From: Chlorella sorokiniana
Lineage: Eukaryota > Chlorophyta > Trebouxiophyceae > Chlorellales > Chlorellaceae
Reading direction: 5' to 3'
NCBI GenBank assembly: GCA_025917655.1
Contig: CP084619.1
Span: 3,515,001 to 3,579,000 of the forward strand
Length of the DNA stretch: 64,000 nt
The notes under the pieces are model-generated. The model worked only from the letters and a program-made list of their open reading frames with translations, made no database searches and was not told where the DNA came from. Numbering within the stretch: the stretch's first letter is position 1; each line of letters begins with the position of its first letter. Below are positions 23,256-41,905 of the stretch, in pieces. The position numbers and the translations under genes were made by a program.

Positions 23256-25094
23256 TCAAGGCTCCATGGGCACGGGCTGCTGCGACGAAGCCCAGATTTT
23301 GATGGTGCCGTCGCCCATATGGCCCCCTGATGCAATGAGTTCACGGCCCGCTGCCATCGCCGCATCCACTGTGAGGACCGTGTTGCAGTGGCCGTCCCCA
23401 GCCGCATCAGGGCTGGGCCTGCCGCGCAGGATGCCTGCGATCTGAGGGCAGCACACAGCCAAAGCACAAGCAGAGATCACACACCAGGTGTCGCTGGCAC
23501 ACCACACACGCCACCAAACATCCTGCCCCCACTGCACCAGCCAGCGCACCTGCTTGGTCTGCAGGTCCCAGAAATAGACGTGGTGGTCCTCGCTGCCACA
23601 TGCCACATAGCGCTGCTGCTGGTTGAGGCTGTGCGCCACAAAGGTGGCCTGCAGCAGGCGGCGCATTGGTGCCAGGCCAACAAAGAAGCCAGTCAGGCGC
23701 CAGTAGGGATGGAACAGCACAGCGTAGGCCGTACCTGACAGCAAGTGTGCTGATTAAGGTGGCCCCTGTATGTTTTCTTGACCTTGCGTGACTGGGGATC
23801 CCACAGCAGCAGCCTGCTATCCAGCGTGCCTGCGAAGGGGGCATTAGGTGGCATGCATAAAACATTTCGACAGCAGCCAGAACGAGCGGAGGTGGGCAGG
23901 GCAAAGGAGTCAGCGGCAGCGGCTCACAAGTCAGCAGATATTTGCCGTTGGGTGTGAAGCGCACACAGGACAGCGCCGGGTTGGCCTTGTCCGTCAGGCT
24001 CGCCTCGCACCGTCCCGTGGCGGCATCCCACATACGCCTGCACATCGCCGGCGGCAAGTAGCAGAGTTCAGATCCAGCCACGACCCCCAGCTGCTTGCTG
24101 CTGATCATGCCACACTTTCTGCCACGCGGCCCTTCAGCAGTTGCGCACGTGAGGCCGTCAAAGGAGCAGCTGGCGACGTGCTCGTGCAGGCCCGGCTCGC
24201 CGCTGAAGGCCACCCCTGAAACGGGGTCGGAGTGGCCTGGGATGATCTTGATGGCGCGGCCGTGGTAGACGTCCCACAGGATCACCAGCTCGTCAAAGCC
24301 GCCGCTGACCTGCTCGGGCGAACGCATGCATGAGGGCAGATGCGCGGTTTGCAACAGCGTGGGCATGCAAGGTTCAAGAAGCACCAGATGCTTGCACGTG
24401 GAGCCTCGGCATGCTGGAACGCTTGCGCAGATAGGGCCGGGTGTGAACCGTTCACACCGTTTTCCTCTGCCCACCAGCAGGTTGGAGCCTGATGAGAAGG
24501 CACAGCAGAAGACAAAGTGGGTGTGGCCCTGCAGAATGCGCAGGCAGGCTCCGGTGGCAGCGTCCCACACTCGCAGCGTGGTGTCGTCTGAGGCTGTGGC
24601 CAGGTAGCGTCCATCAGGCGTCCAAGCCACATCTGCATGGTAGCACAGAGGGACAGACCCGAAGGGTGCATTGAGCATGGCACTACCGGGTGACCCAGGA
24701 TGGAACCACGGGAGGTAGCATCCAACCCGCCTGAGATGCCGCCTCGGTGGCCTTTCAGCGTGTGCAGCAGCTCGCCAGTGTCGACATTCCAGATGTAGGC
24801 TGTGCCATCGTTGCCCCCACTGGCTAGGCGACGCCCAGCCTGGTCGAAACGCACGCAGGCAACCGCAGTTTCGCTGCCGCCGCCGGGTCCCCGCAAGGTG
24901 TGCCTTAGGCGGTAGCCCGGCATGTCGGGCAAGTCGGAGCGATCTCTGTACTGTGCATGGGTCGAAAGGGGAGGTTGCGCACCGGCCTGCTGCTGTTGAG
25001 GCTGCAGGGCATCAGCAACTGCAGGAGCCTCGCCAGGCTCGCCCCCAATCCCATTGACGCGGTTTACATCAGCTTCAGAAGCTTCTAATTCCAT
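23256..25094 (-). CDS. WDR5: WDR5-like WD40 protein (COMPASS scaffold type)
   Basis: Seven-bladed WD40 propeller most like WDR5, the scaffold that holds histone H3K4 methyltransferase complexes together. Start at ATG 25094 (MELEASEADVNRVNGIGG); upstream in-frame sequence has only a TTG. A short Gln/Pro-rich N-terminus precedes the repeats: CVRFDQAGRRLASGGNDGTA with YIWNVDTGELLHTLKGH; DVAWTPDGRYLATASDDTTL with RVWDAATGACLRILQGHTHF; VSGGFDELVILWDVYHGRAI with KIIPGHSDPVSGVAFS; MWDAATGRCEASLTDKANPA with LSCVRFTPNGKYLLT; LDSRLLLWDPQSRKVKKTYR; RYVACGSEDHHVYFWDLQTK; GGHMGDGTIKIWAS. The LSCVRFTPNGKYLL and YVACGSEDHHVYFWDLQTK blades are the WDR5 signature region. About eight exons, all GT...AG. The protein ends QQPVPMEP. 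Start codons of this gene and TBCD are 293 bases apart. Confidence 0.83.
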
Positions 25095-25387
25095 GTAAAA
25101 GCTACGGCTGCTGAGGTTTCGAGCTATATTGTCTGTACAAAGGACGGACTTCCCGCCAGAGTTTCTGCAAGTTGCAAGTAGATCAGCGATCAATCAGATA
25201 TGGCGACAGCCGAGACTTTTGCAATTTTTGCTTTCAGGAAGTACAGTCAGTATTTGACTCGCTGCCAGCCAGCCCATACATCCGTTTATGTGCCTTGCGC
25301 GCATAATTCTGTCTGAATGTTCAGTGGTGGTGTCGTTGAGCGGTGCTTGAGCAGCGGGAGGGGGAAGCGGGGGCAATCTGATCGGGC
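25095..25387. promoter_or_regulatory. Divergent promoter, WDR5-like / TBCD
   Basis: 293-base gap between opposing ATGs, noticeably AT-richer than the flanking exons. Must carry both core promoters. Confidence 0.5.
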
Positions 25388-31502
<6,115 letters not shown>

Positions 31503-31511
31503 TCAGGCCCC

Positions 31512-31516
31512 TGTAA
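31512..31516 (+). promoter_or_regulatory. TGTAA poly(A) signal of TBCD
   Basis: TGTAA 10 bases past the TBCD stop; a second TGTAA occurs near 31740. The rest of the 371-base interval to 31873 should hold the RbcX promoter. Confidence 0.55.
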
Positions 31517-31873
31517 AGCGTGAACTGTGGGACACGTATGCATAAAGAGAAACAGTGGGACCGCAAGTGTTATTCTCGTCAGTGCGCGGTCGAATGAGGT
31601 CAAAGGGATTGTCCTCGGGAGCATGTCTGCAGAATCACTGGAGGGACATGTCTGCAGAAACACTGGAGGGAGGTTGGCATCTCAAAGAGGAAGAAGAACG
31701 TGCGTGGGACGTCGCGTGGAAAGGAAAAACACGGGTTTCTGTAAAGTGGGGCAGTACACTGTGCAGGACACTCGCTTAGGCTCTTCTTCCTCCCACCCTT
31801 AACCCGCCACACACCTACCAGCGTTACTTGATTGCGCCAGTCAGCGAGAGTCGTTTCCAAGGTCCCGGCTCAC

Positions 31874-33197
31874 ATGCCCTCCCTCGTGATGGGCGCCTGC
31901 CGCGCCGGGCTGTGCACAACCCGTAGCAGCACCCATAGGCTTTCAGTCAAGCCGGGTCGCCAGTTCCTGGGACTGACTTCTGGCCTGGCAGCGCAGCAGT
32001 CGCGTCGTTCAATCAAAGCGGCAGGCCGGCTCGTAGTGCAAGCTAATGAGCTCAATCACTGGTGGGTGCGGTTGGGCGCTGTGCTGCCAAGGCTGCAAGT
32101 GCTGCCAGGGCAGGAGCGGCACCACGCCATCCCCTCCAACACTCCTCCAACACCGCGTTTGAACAGCGGCCGACCCAGTCAGCAGGCAGGCACCAGTACA
32201 CAGCCAATCAGCGACGCCCCTAAATTGCTGACCGCATGGCGCACTGCTTTCGGCGTGCAGGGCTGACCGTAGCAACTACGACTCGCACGACGACGAGTCG
32301 TGGCAGTGGAGCCAGTTTGACCGGGACACGGCCGACACACTGCTGCGTGTGCTCACCGCCAAGGCCGTGAAGCGGCTGCTGATCCAGCTGCAGGAGCTGG
32401 ACCTGTTCAAGGCGCAGGTGAGAGCGGTGGGCGCAGCGGCAGGGTGGAGGCAGAGCGGCTGGGGCGAGCAACAGCAGCGCCTGTTGAGCTCTGCAGGTCA
32501 ACCTCTCAACCCTCAGTTCGGTGTTCCGCATGTGCATACTGACCGGCCGTCCCCCTCTCCCCGCTTGCCCCTTTCATTGCAGTGGTTCAATAACTACTGC
32601 TCAGAGAACCGCCCAACAGATGGCAACAAGGTGGGCAGATGACGATGCTGTTTCGCCTCCCTGGGGACATGCGTGGCCCCAGGCTGCTGCGCGCTGACCA
32701 GCTCTGATTTGTGTGTGGCTCACTCACCCCTCCGTGACCTTTTCACCCTGATTCCTCACCCTACAGTTTCTTCTGGGCCTGTTCAAGACGCCGTCTGTCG
32801 TGGTGCGCGACGTGTCCACCGGCACCGACCACACCATCGACCCCGCCAACCTGGCGCACCGCGTCATCCAGATTCGGGCCTCCATGGCGGAGACGCTCCT
32901 GGAGATGCCCAAGTGAGTGAGGGGTGCGCGCGTGTGTGCTCATGCGTGTGTATGGGACACCCGTCGGTTGTGCTGCCACCGGGATGGCTCCCCACCGGGA
33001 TGCCTCCACCACGCCAAGCCTGCCAGCTGGATGCATGCCTCATGCGCCCCGCCCTCGCTCCCTGCCGCAGGTACATGGAGCAGCAGAACACGGAGGTGCT
33101 GCGCCAGCACCTCACCTCCTCCACCTACCTCTCCGGCTCCTCGGAGCGAGGCTACAAGGAGCGGCGCGGCTACTACCGCCCGCGCAGCAAGCAGTGA
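31874..33197 (+). CDS. RBCX: RbcX-like Rubisco assembly chaperone, plastid-targeted
   Basis: RbcX dimers clamp the C-terminal tail of the Rubisco large subunit and help L8 core assembly. Start ATG 31874 opens a Ser/Arg/Gly-rich transit peptide (MPSLVMGACRAGLCTTRSST) of about 60 residues. Exon 1 ends CACTG|GTGGGT and joins G|GCTGAC, giving NHWADRSNYDSHDDESW. The RbcX helices follow: TLLRVLTAKAVKRLLIQLQE, WFNNYCSENRPTDGNKFLLG, LAHRVIQIRASMAETLLEMP and MEQQNTEVLRQHL. This matches the four-helix layout of cyanobacterial and plant RbcX. Unusual features are a Thr/Asp-rich insert (VVVRDVSTGTDHTIDPANL) between helices and a basic, Tyr/Arg-rich tail (RGYKERRGYYRPRSKQ). Four exons. The gene lies head-to-tail behind TBCD and tail-to-tail with MYB. 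Family call rests on helix motifs, so moderately high confidence. Confidence 0.75.
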
Positions 33198-34059
33198 GCC
33201 CTGGGCTGCGGCGCACGCGCCCTTGCACCACCGGGTGGGACGCACCCCGCCCGTCCAGCACCACCATGGCAGGAGCGGGGCCTCTGTGCCCGCTGCTGCG
33301 GTGCAGCGGTGGGGATTTGCCCACCGCACAGCCTCACACGAATTGATAGCACGCGAATTTGGCACCACGCTCGCCCGGCTGCACTGAATGATACCTCTGG
33401 TCAGGGCTGGGATGTTTTCTGTCCGGTGCGCCGCCTTCAAGGCGCAATGTTTTCCCTCTAGCACTCTTGACCCCCCTCTGCCGCGCTGACGCCGCCGCAG
33501 CTCGCCCGTGTGGCCTGCCGCTGCTCGGCCCTGGTTTGTATACCTTGTGTGCATGGCTTGCACCCCAACAAATGGCCCCCTGCTGTTTCCCCCGTTTGTT
33601 GCTGTCCTTCTCAGCATAGACACATGTACGCTGTACCGTATGCCTCTGTATGACTAGCTGCACCAGCTGCACTGCCTTGGACGCACCGCTTTGGTTGCGC
33701 CGTGCCGCGCGGGCCTCGGTCCCTGTCCTGCGCCTCCCTTTTATGCCCGCATCGATCCATCCATAGCTTGAAAGAACACCCTTCCTGATCTGCTCTGGCT
33801 GCAGGGGTGCGCCTGCGTGCGCTCCCGCTATGAGTTTTGTTCAGACCCCCATCTGTTTCGTGGAACTGCTTCCCCATCGCGTTGGCCCAAATTCGCTTGT
33901 GACATCCATTTCGTTATGATCCACAGTCAGGGTGCATGCCATTCAGGGAAAGCTTTGCTTGAGGGCACAACATCTATCTGCCGGTGTCGTCCTGCCTGCG
34001 GGCCTGCCTAGCTGCGCACTACCTAATTTCTTGGTGCCCGGCGTCGGCTCCACGGCGGC
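33198..34059. other. Convergent 3' interval, RbcX / MYB
   Basis: 862 bases between two stop codons. It is AT-richer and has no supported gene; probably two long 3' UTRs. No clear TGTAA was found on either strand. Confidence 0.4.
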
Positions 34060-37000
34060 TCACTTGAGCTCGATGGAGTGCAGGTGGTCCACCACCATCG
34101 ACATCGCCTCCACCGCGGGCTGCCTGCGCTCCGCGGCGGCCACCACCGCAAAGCCCACCTCCCCCTGCGCCAGGGGCCCCACCCGCACTGCCAGCAGCAT
34201 GTCCCGCAGGCCCCGGTGCTCCGGCTGGGCGCGGACGGCGCGGCAGACCTCAGCCATGCCCTCCAACAGGCCCGCTCGCAGCACGGCGGCGGCGGGCGGG
34301 TGCAGCGCAATCTCCACCTCCAGAGCGGGCACACGGCCGGTGTAGGAGGCAGACTCAAGGCCCGCTTGGTGCACCTGCAGCGGTGGTGGCGGTTGGGGCG
34401 GATGGATGGGGACGGACTTTTTGGGGGATGTGTGTGTGTGTGTGGGGGGGGCGCGTGCATAAGCGGGCACGCAGCCGCGAGTAGCCCCATCCACCGCTCT
34501 GCTTGCACACGGCGGAAGGTGGCGCTCCGCAGAGCGGGCATCAGGCACTGCAGCATCCCGCTGTGCTCTCAGCCCCTGCATTCGGCGCTTGCCTGGGCCA
34601 GATACGAGTCCAGGCTGTCCAGCGGTGCCGCCTGCACCAGCAGCAGGTTGCGCCCAGGCGAAGGGGCTAGGGCGCAAGGCCCCCCTGGCCTCGCCGCCGC
34701 ACCTGAGAGCGCTGCCCATGCCCTGTGCAAGGAGCGAGCCGGGCATCTGGGGGAGCGCTTCCCTCCTGGCGACAGGCGGGCTGCCCGCTGGCGGCAGGGG
34801 CCCTGCAGCTGCTGCTGCTGCTCATCCGCCTTGTACCGCTGCTGCTGCCGCTGCTGCTGTCGCTGCTGCCGGCCATGGCAGGCTGGAGGGGCTGCAAGGG
34901 GCTCGTCGTCAGGCGACTTGAAGACGGCGGGGGCTGCGGGGAGGAGCGCACAAAGGCGCTGTCCCCCATGTCGCTGCGCCGGCTGCGCGTGCCCAGGCTG
35001 CTGCTGCCCAGCGGCACATGACTCGCTGCGGTGGAGAGGTGGGTGGAGGTTGCGGGGCGGGCGCCAGCAGCCGCGTTGCCCGTGCGCTGCTTGTGCCGCT
35101 AACACCCGACCCTGGGCGCAGCATGGCTGCGTGCTGGCCGCCGTGGCGGGGCAGCAAGCCGGGGGAGAGGATGCCGCAGGCCGCCAGCGGGTCGTTGCCG
35201 GAGAGCAGCAGGTCTGCGCCCAGGCTGCTGAAGTCCAGCTGGGACTGCACACGGGGGGTGGACGAGGGGGAAGTGGGGTGGGGAACGAGCGGTGTGCAGG
35301 GGTCGAAGATGAGCATGGGTGCACGCACGCCCACACCGCATGTGCAGGGGAGGGGCCACTGCGGCGCATGCTTGTCGGCAGGGCTGGGGTTGCGTGGGAG
35401 AGAAGCGCGTCAGCAAGTTGGAGATTGTGCGAGAGGGCTGAAAGACGTAAAAGCGCACTGTCGACGACGCTCGTGTCTCCCCCTCGGCAGAACAGCGTGC
35501 GCACATATGCACATACACACGCGGCGCCCCCACACCTGCGTGTGCGGCGAGAACAGGGCCACTCCCAGCATGGGCATGTCGGGGGTGCGGAAGGCGTCGC
35601 GCAGGGGGCCCTCGCTGGCCCCCACTCCGTGGCGCGTGACGGCGCTGCCTGGCAGCGGCAGATGCAGCAGCTGCACACATGCAAATTTGGTGTGGGGGGC
35701 GTCGTCGGGAGGCAATGAGGCGGGCCACAATGACCGGCATAATCAAGTGCAGGATGGGTCAATCACCAGCTGTTGTTTAGTGCCGCCACCCGCTGGCATG
35801 GGAGGCGAGGTGGGGCCGGGGCCGTGCGCTGCCGTGAGCCAGTCCATGATCGTGTCCAGCTCAGGGGTGGAGGGCGGCCCGCGGGGAGCCGCTCCGCCGC
35901 TGCCTGCCGCCGCGCAGCCCCCCCTCGCTGGCTGGGCCGGTGCGCTGCCGCTTGTGCAGCATGAGGTCAAACTCACGGCTCAGCTCAGACACAGCTGCCT
36001 CCCGCGGCACCTTTAAAATGGGCAAGGTGAGGCGGAGGGGAGGGGGTCAGCAGGCGGTGCCTACGGGCGAGAAACTGCAGGGGGAGGGCACTCGAGACAT
36101 ACCCATCGCTGGCCACCATGCCCTCCTCCCCCTTTCAAGCTGTCACCCACCTTTGCAATGCTTGCAGCCGCCAACGCGGGCCCGCTGTCGCCGGGGTTGA
36201 ACACAATGTGTGTTGCTGCCGTGGCATGAAAGCTGCCGCTGCCTACGGTGGTGGCTGGGCTGGGTCCGTTTGCAGGGGCCGTGTGAGGGCCCTTGGCTGG
36301 TTCACCGGCCTGCCCTGCCCCGGGGCTCACCACTGGCAGCACCGGCAGCTGCAGCACCTGCTGGGCCAAGACTGGCACCCCCACAGCAGCGCTCAAGTGC
36401 AGCTGCGCGCCGCTGCCAAAGGGGAAACCAAAGTCCATTGCAAGTGACGGCCCGTCCTGGCTCACAGGCTGCGGGGCCAGCGAACCTGCAGCCGCCACGG
36501 CCTCTGCTGATGCCGCCTTGGCCTGCGAGGTGCCGCCAGGGCGGCCCTGCTGCTGCCGCGTGCTGCGTGTGCTGCTGCCGCCGCCCCCCTCCATCCTCGC
36601 TGTCACCAGAGGCTGCGCAGGGCGGTGCACGGCGCTTGGCCGACTGACGCCGCCCTGTCCCCACACCAATGCCCTTCATGTATTCCTTGAGCAGCGTGTT
36701 GCCGCGGCCGCCCGCGCTGCCACGCCCGCGTCCTTGCGTCGCAACGTGGCATTCCAGTGGTTCTTCACCGCGTTCTCAGTCCTGCCCGGGATGAGCTTGG
36801 CGATGTCGGCCCACTTGTTACCGATGCGCTTGTGTGCCTCGATCAGCAGGCCCTCCTCTGCGGCGTCCCATGAGTCCCGCCGGATGTCGGGCGCAGCTGG
36901 TTGTGCCACCGCTCCCGGCACTGCTTGCCGATGCGCCCCGAAAAGTGCTTAGCGATGAGGCTCCAGTTGCTCTGGCCGTGCTCCTGCACCAGCCTGCACG

Positions 37001-37375
37001 GCAGCAAGAGGGCGAGGCCGGCCGGATTTCAGGCAGGCACCGGTGCAAGCAGGTGACGGCGCGCGGCAAGGAGGTTGACCAACGTCGCCGCACCTGCAGC
37101 GCGCCGCGCTACGAGCCAAACAGCACCCCCTCAATCTGATCCTCTTCCCTTGTGCGCTTCCTGTCATGCCCATGAGGGGCTGTGTCACCTGGTGAGCAGC
37201 TCGTCCTCGTTGGGCATCCACGACGACTTGGAGCTGCGTGCGCCGTTGCGCGACCGCTTGCCGCGCTGCCGCCGCCCCTTGCTCGCGGGAGCTCCTCGTC
37301 CTCATCGTCGTAGTCCTCCTCCTCCACGGGCTCCTCGTCAGAGCTGTAGTCGCTGTAGTCCGCTGCAGAAGGCAT
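34060..37375 (-). CDS. R2R3-MYB transcription factor with long C-terminal region
   Basis: Nuclear DNA-binding protein with two MYB repeats of the MYB98/MYB115-like type. Start ATG 37375 gives an acidic N-terminus ([20 protein letters not shown]) and a basic stretch ending [14 protein letters not shown]2: [20 protein letters not shown] then [16 protein letters not shown]3: [20 protein letters not shown] then [20 protein letters not shown] and [12 protein letters not shown]. All structural tryptophans of R2 and R3 are in place. One-base slips are suspected near 37283 and 36905. Downstream come [20 protein letters not shown], a Gln/Ala/Ser-rich region, [73 protein letters not shown] and a folded-looking end, [20 protein letters not shown] to [12 protein letters not shown] treat these as one gene; the last ~1.5 kb could instead be a second gene, since no family is recognised there. 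Confidence 0.72.
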
Positions 37376-38227
37376 GGTGCCCAGCACCCCCGGTTGGCTC
37401 CACCGCCGTCACCACTCAGCTCCCACCCAAAGTATGCCTGCAGCAGGGATGGAGGATTGCCAGACTACATTTTAGGGCGTCCACAAGCTCGTGGGCTGCA
37501 CACCAGGGCGCTTGAGAATCAGTCAAGGAGGGCCGAAGCCGGGATGGCGGAAGGTGCAGAACCCGCGTCCCAGGCCATTCCGGCAATCCGAACATGCTCT
37601 TGATGGTGTAATGGCATCCCTGCAGACGAAGGCGGCCGGTCGCGGAAGGCGTGGCGCACCTTCGACCCCCTCAGGCTCCTGGGCTACCGCTGCACACTGT
37701 TTCAATGGGGCATTGCCGATAAACTGCCTTTTATGGTGCTTGCAAAGGAATCTCGCTCCTCCGGAGTCACTTGTCGGGACCCAGCCGGTCTTCGGCAACT
37801 CAATGGTCGGTTCGGGGCGGTCGCTGTTGCTGCGAAAGAAGGCTATGATGGAATCAGCTGATCCTTGATTGAGGCAGACAGCGATTCCAGCAGTCAAGCA
37901 GCCTGGTTTAGACTGCCGGGCATAGTGCTCCCACTTGGCACAGCGCACCGGGCTGCTGCCGTCACTGGCCGTGGCCAGCTGCTGTTGAGCGGGGCAATCC
38001 TGCCTGCAATACAAATGGCAATAACGCACACTGAATGTGGCAATGGCTCGCAACTGATGTTCATCTTGCCGGAATGAGTAGGAGCATTACTGCCTTCGAT
38101 GTTTTGTAGTCGCAGTGTCGCATGGCGGCGCAGCCCGCCTGGCATGCCTTTGTGGCGGTGCTGGAAGGCAGGCCCCCATCGCAGTTGGTTAGAGCTGTAA
38201 TTACATTGATGGCCCTGCAACGCAGCC
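37376..38227. promoter_or_regulatory. Divergent intergenic region, MYB / PRMT5
   Basis: 852 bases between opposing start codons. It should hold both promoters and leaders. Short ORFs here lack motifs; nothing else is recognised. Confidence 0.4.
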
Positions 38228-41200
38228 ATGGGCTTGGGAAAACGCACAGACTTTGGTGATGCCAAGTATGCGGGCCTGGACGTGGCTTTCAGCAGCGATA
38301 TAGTGGAGACGCTAGAGGTGCGGCGAATGCCAAATTGCACGCATTCAGGGTAGATGGCCGCCGCACGTGGCAGCGGCCGCCGCCGCCCGGCACCGGCAAG
38401 TCGGCCTTTGGGATGTTGCCTGGCTCCCCATCCCCCCCCCCGCCTCTCCGGCCCCCTAATGCAGAGCGCCCTGACATGCGGCTTCGACTTTGTGCTGGCG
38501 CCGCTGGTGCACCCGCGCTACCGGCGGCCCGCGCCGAGCGCGCTGCCGCGCGGCACCCTGCAGCCGCCCTTCACTCGCTCCGACCTGCTGCTCAGCTCCT
38601 CGCAGTGGGGCAGCCAGGTGGTGGGCAAGGTCAGCCCCTGGATTGACTGCGACTCTGCCAGCCCCGCGCTGCAGCGCGACTCCCAGGCGGCCCTGGCGCA
38701 GGAGCTGGCCTGGGCGGCGCACCTGTCGCTGCAGGCGGTGGTGCTGCCGCCGCCGCCCCGCCCGCTGCAGGCGGCCAACCACGCGCGCGGGCTGGACACC
38801 GCGCTCAGCGGCCTGGCCAACATGGCCCTGTGGCTGCGCATCCCCGCAGCGGCGCCTGCGGACGCGGCCGCGGCGGCAGCGGAGGGCGGCAGCGACGCGC
38901 GGCTGCGGGACCCTTGGGAGTGGTGGAACCAGCTGCGCTTTCTGTGCCACCACCACACGCGGCTGGGCGTGCTGCTGGAGCTGGTCGCAGACCTGCCGCC
39001 GGAGGCTGACCTGCAGCGCTGGCGGGGCGAGCCGCTCAAGTGAGGGAGGGGGGTGTGGCAACCCAGCGCGCGCAGCCCTCTTGGCCAGCTGGCAAGCATG
39101 CTGGCTGGCCTGGCTGCCCTTCACAGCGCCAAGGTGCCCTGTTTTGACAAGCATCCCCTCCCACACCAAAACAAACCTGCCCCCTGCAACACCCGCCACC
39201 CCAGGGCTGTGCTGGTGCCCACCTCGGTCTTCATGACCAACAAGCGCGGCTACCCCGCCCTGCCCAAGCGGCACCAGGACTTCCTCACAGACTGCTTCAA
39301 GCGCGGCATACAGGTGGGCGGCAGGGCCGCCAGCTGGCCGCCAGCTGCAGCCGCGCCGGCGACACCCCTGGGCCTCGCCGCTGCGGCGTTATTACCGTGC
39401 CTTGCCTGCGCTGCAGCAGGGCCGAATTCCAGGTTCTCCCCGCCTCACTGCTCACAGGTGGTGCTGTCGGGCAGCCCGCTGCATGCTGCTCCAGAAGCCC
39501 CCCGCCCAATGCGGTGGCCGTCGGCGCAGACGGTGGGGTGGCACCTGCTGGGGGCAGGCCTCCAGCCCGCTGCGAGTCTACTGGGAGTACCTTTCCTACC
39601 TGTTCAGGTGGGCCGGGGGTGGAGGGACGCGGACAGCCAGGTGGGGCAGGCAAGGCAACCCTGGTTGACCTGCTGGGGGCCAACGGAAGCCGCCAGGCGC
39701 GCTGTGGCGCCTCACCCCGCCTGCTGTGCCGCGAGTGTCTCGTGGCGCTGCCTGGCCGCAGGCGCATTGAGGCCAGCAGCGAGCAGGAGCTGGCGGAGGC
39801 GGGGTACCGCGACTACCTGCAGGCGCCGCTGCAGCCGCTGCAGGACAACCTGGAGAGCCAGACGTACGAGACGTTTGAGCGGGACGGCACCAAGTACAGC
39901 ACGTACGAGGAGGCGGTGTACCGCTGCCTGCTGGACCGCGTACCGCAGGTTGGGGGGCCGTGCAGGGGCCCGCCGCCGGCGCGCGCTGGCGCTTAGGGGG
40001 ACATGCGCGGGGCTGGAGTGGCAGAGGCCGCCGGGCCGGGGAAGCGCGCTAGGAGGGGTCCCTGGGTGCTGCCTCATAGCAAGAGCATGGAGGAAAGCGA
40101 GCAGCCTGTCTCCCCTGCCTTCACCCCCATGCAGGGGGAGGCGGAGAGCCGCACCACGGTGCTGATGGTGGTGGGGGCGGGCGCGGGCCGCTGGTGGCAG
40201 CCTCCCTGCGCGCGGCGGCGCGTGCGCGGCGCAAGCTCAGGTGCGGCCGGCCGCCTGCTGGGTGCCGCTGGCCTGCCCGGACCGCCAGCTCCGCTCCCAC
40301 CGGGCGGATGGTGACCACGCGACGCAGCTTTCGATGGCGTTTCGCTCGCTCTACGCGCCCTTTGCTCCCCTCCCCCTCACCTTGGCACGTTTGCTTGCAG
40401 GGTGTACGCGGTGGAGAAGAACCCCAACGCGGTGGTGACCCTGCAGAACCGGGTGGTGGCGGATGGGTGGCAGGGGGTGGTCAGCGTGGTGCCCGCAGAC
40501 ATGAGGGAGTGGGAGGCGCCCGAGCAGGCAGACATCCTGGTCAGGTGGGCTGTGTCGCCGCTTGCAGAGCCACCCCTCTGTGCCCTTCCGCTCCCGCTCT
40601 ACCAACCGCTCTCCTTGCAAGGGCCGCTGCGTCGCTTGCAGAGTTGTCCCTCTGGGGCCCGCCGTTCCCGCTCCGCCACCCGCTCCCCTGCCACCGCTTG
40701 CCGCTGCCGCAGCGAGCTGCTGGGGTCGTTTGGCGACAACGAGCTGTCGCCCGAGTGCCTGGACGGCGCGCAGCGCTTCCTGCGCCCGACGGCGTGTCCA
40801 TCCCGCAGGCCTACACCTCCCAGCTGCAGCCCATCACCGCGCACAAGCTGTGGAACGACGTCAAGGTGCGCGACGCTGGGGCCGGTGGGCTGCGCCCAGC
40901 CTGCTCGGACAGATTGCATCAAGCTCTTCTAGCTGCCCACCTGGTTGCCTTTCACCTTACCAGGCAACCCCCCAGCACGCGCACGCACGCTACCACCAAC
41001 CACCCCACCCATTGCTGTCAGGGTTACGACGACTTGGAGCACTTTGAAACCGCATACGTGGTGAAGCTGTTCAAGTTCCACGCACTGGCGCCCACGCAGG
41101 TGGGGGCAGGGTGTCGACCGCTCGCCTTCTGCCGAGCGCCCCTTCCCACACGACAAGGCAAGCGCTGCCGAGCGTGGTGCTCCCCAACCGCACGCAGGAT

Positions 41201-41905
41201 GTGTTCACGTTTGAACACCCCAACCGCGCCCACGCCGTCGACAACAGCCGCTACGTGCGCCTGCGCTTTGACTGCACGCCTCCGGGCGGCACGGGTGCGC
41301 TGCTCGCTGGGCCCCGCCGCCGCCTTGCCGGCTACCAGGGCTGCAGACCGCACCCCTGCTCTGCTGCTGGCCTCGATGTGCCCGTTTGCCAACTGCCGAA
41401 CCCCTGCTTCAACCACACGCCGCCCCCTTCTTGCGTGCAGTGTGCCACGGCTTTGCGGGCTACTTTGACGCGCAGCTGTACAAGGATGTGCACCTGTCCA
41501 TCCACCCGCCCACCCACACCCCCAACATGTTCTCCTGGTTTCCCATCTACTTCCCGCTGCGCACGCCCTTCTACGTGCCGCCAGGTGTGTGAGTGTGTGG
41601 GAGGGTGGGGTGTGGGGTGAAATGGGGTTTGGGGGCCTACATCACTGCGCAGGCCAGGCATGACGAGGCTGGTTGTGAGGAGGGCATGCGTCGGGCTGCC
41701 GCTCCAGCGCTGCCCTGGGCACCCTTGCCCCTGCCACCCTCGTAACGCTCACCCTTGCCGACTGCCCGGCGCAGGCGCCAGCATGGAGGTGCACATGTGG
41801 CGCTGCGTGGGCAGGCACAAGGTGTGGTACGAGTGGGCTGTGACGGAGCCGCAGGCCTCGCCCATCCACAACCCCGGCGGCCGCAGCTACGCCGTCGGCC
41901 TGTGA
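38228..41905 (+). CDS. PRMT5: Protein arginine N-methyltransferase 5 (PRMT5)
   Basis: Type II arginine methyltransferase making symmetric dimethylarginine on histones and Sm proteins. Start ATG 38228 ([20 protein letters not shown]) is followed by the N-terminal TIM barrel: [37 protein letters not shown] and [20 protein letters not shown]. The linker reads [20 protein letters not shown] with [22 protein letters not shown]-binding motif I is near 40160 (VLMVVGAG, then GPLVAASLR after a one-base slip), followed by [18 protein letters not shown]. The catalytic double-E loop is intact: [20 protein letters not shown]. The beta barrel has [50 protein letters not shown] and [18 protein letters not shown]. 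The end reads [11 protein letters not shown], the conserved PRMT5 C-terminus. About 12 exons. Identity is certain; the motif I frame slip is likely a sequence error. Confidence 0.94.

Noticed and set aside
34078-35718. 546-codon plus-strand ORF
   Set aside because: Antisense to the MYB gene's 3' exons, Cys/Arg/Ala-rich without motifs.
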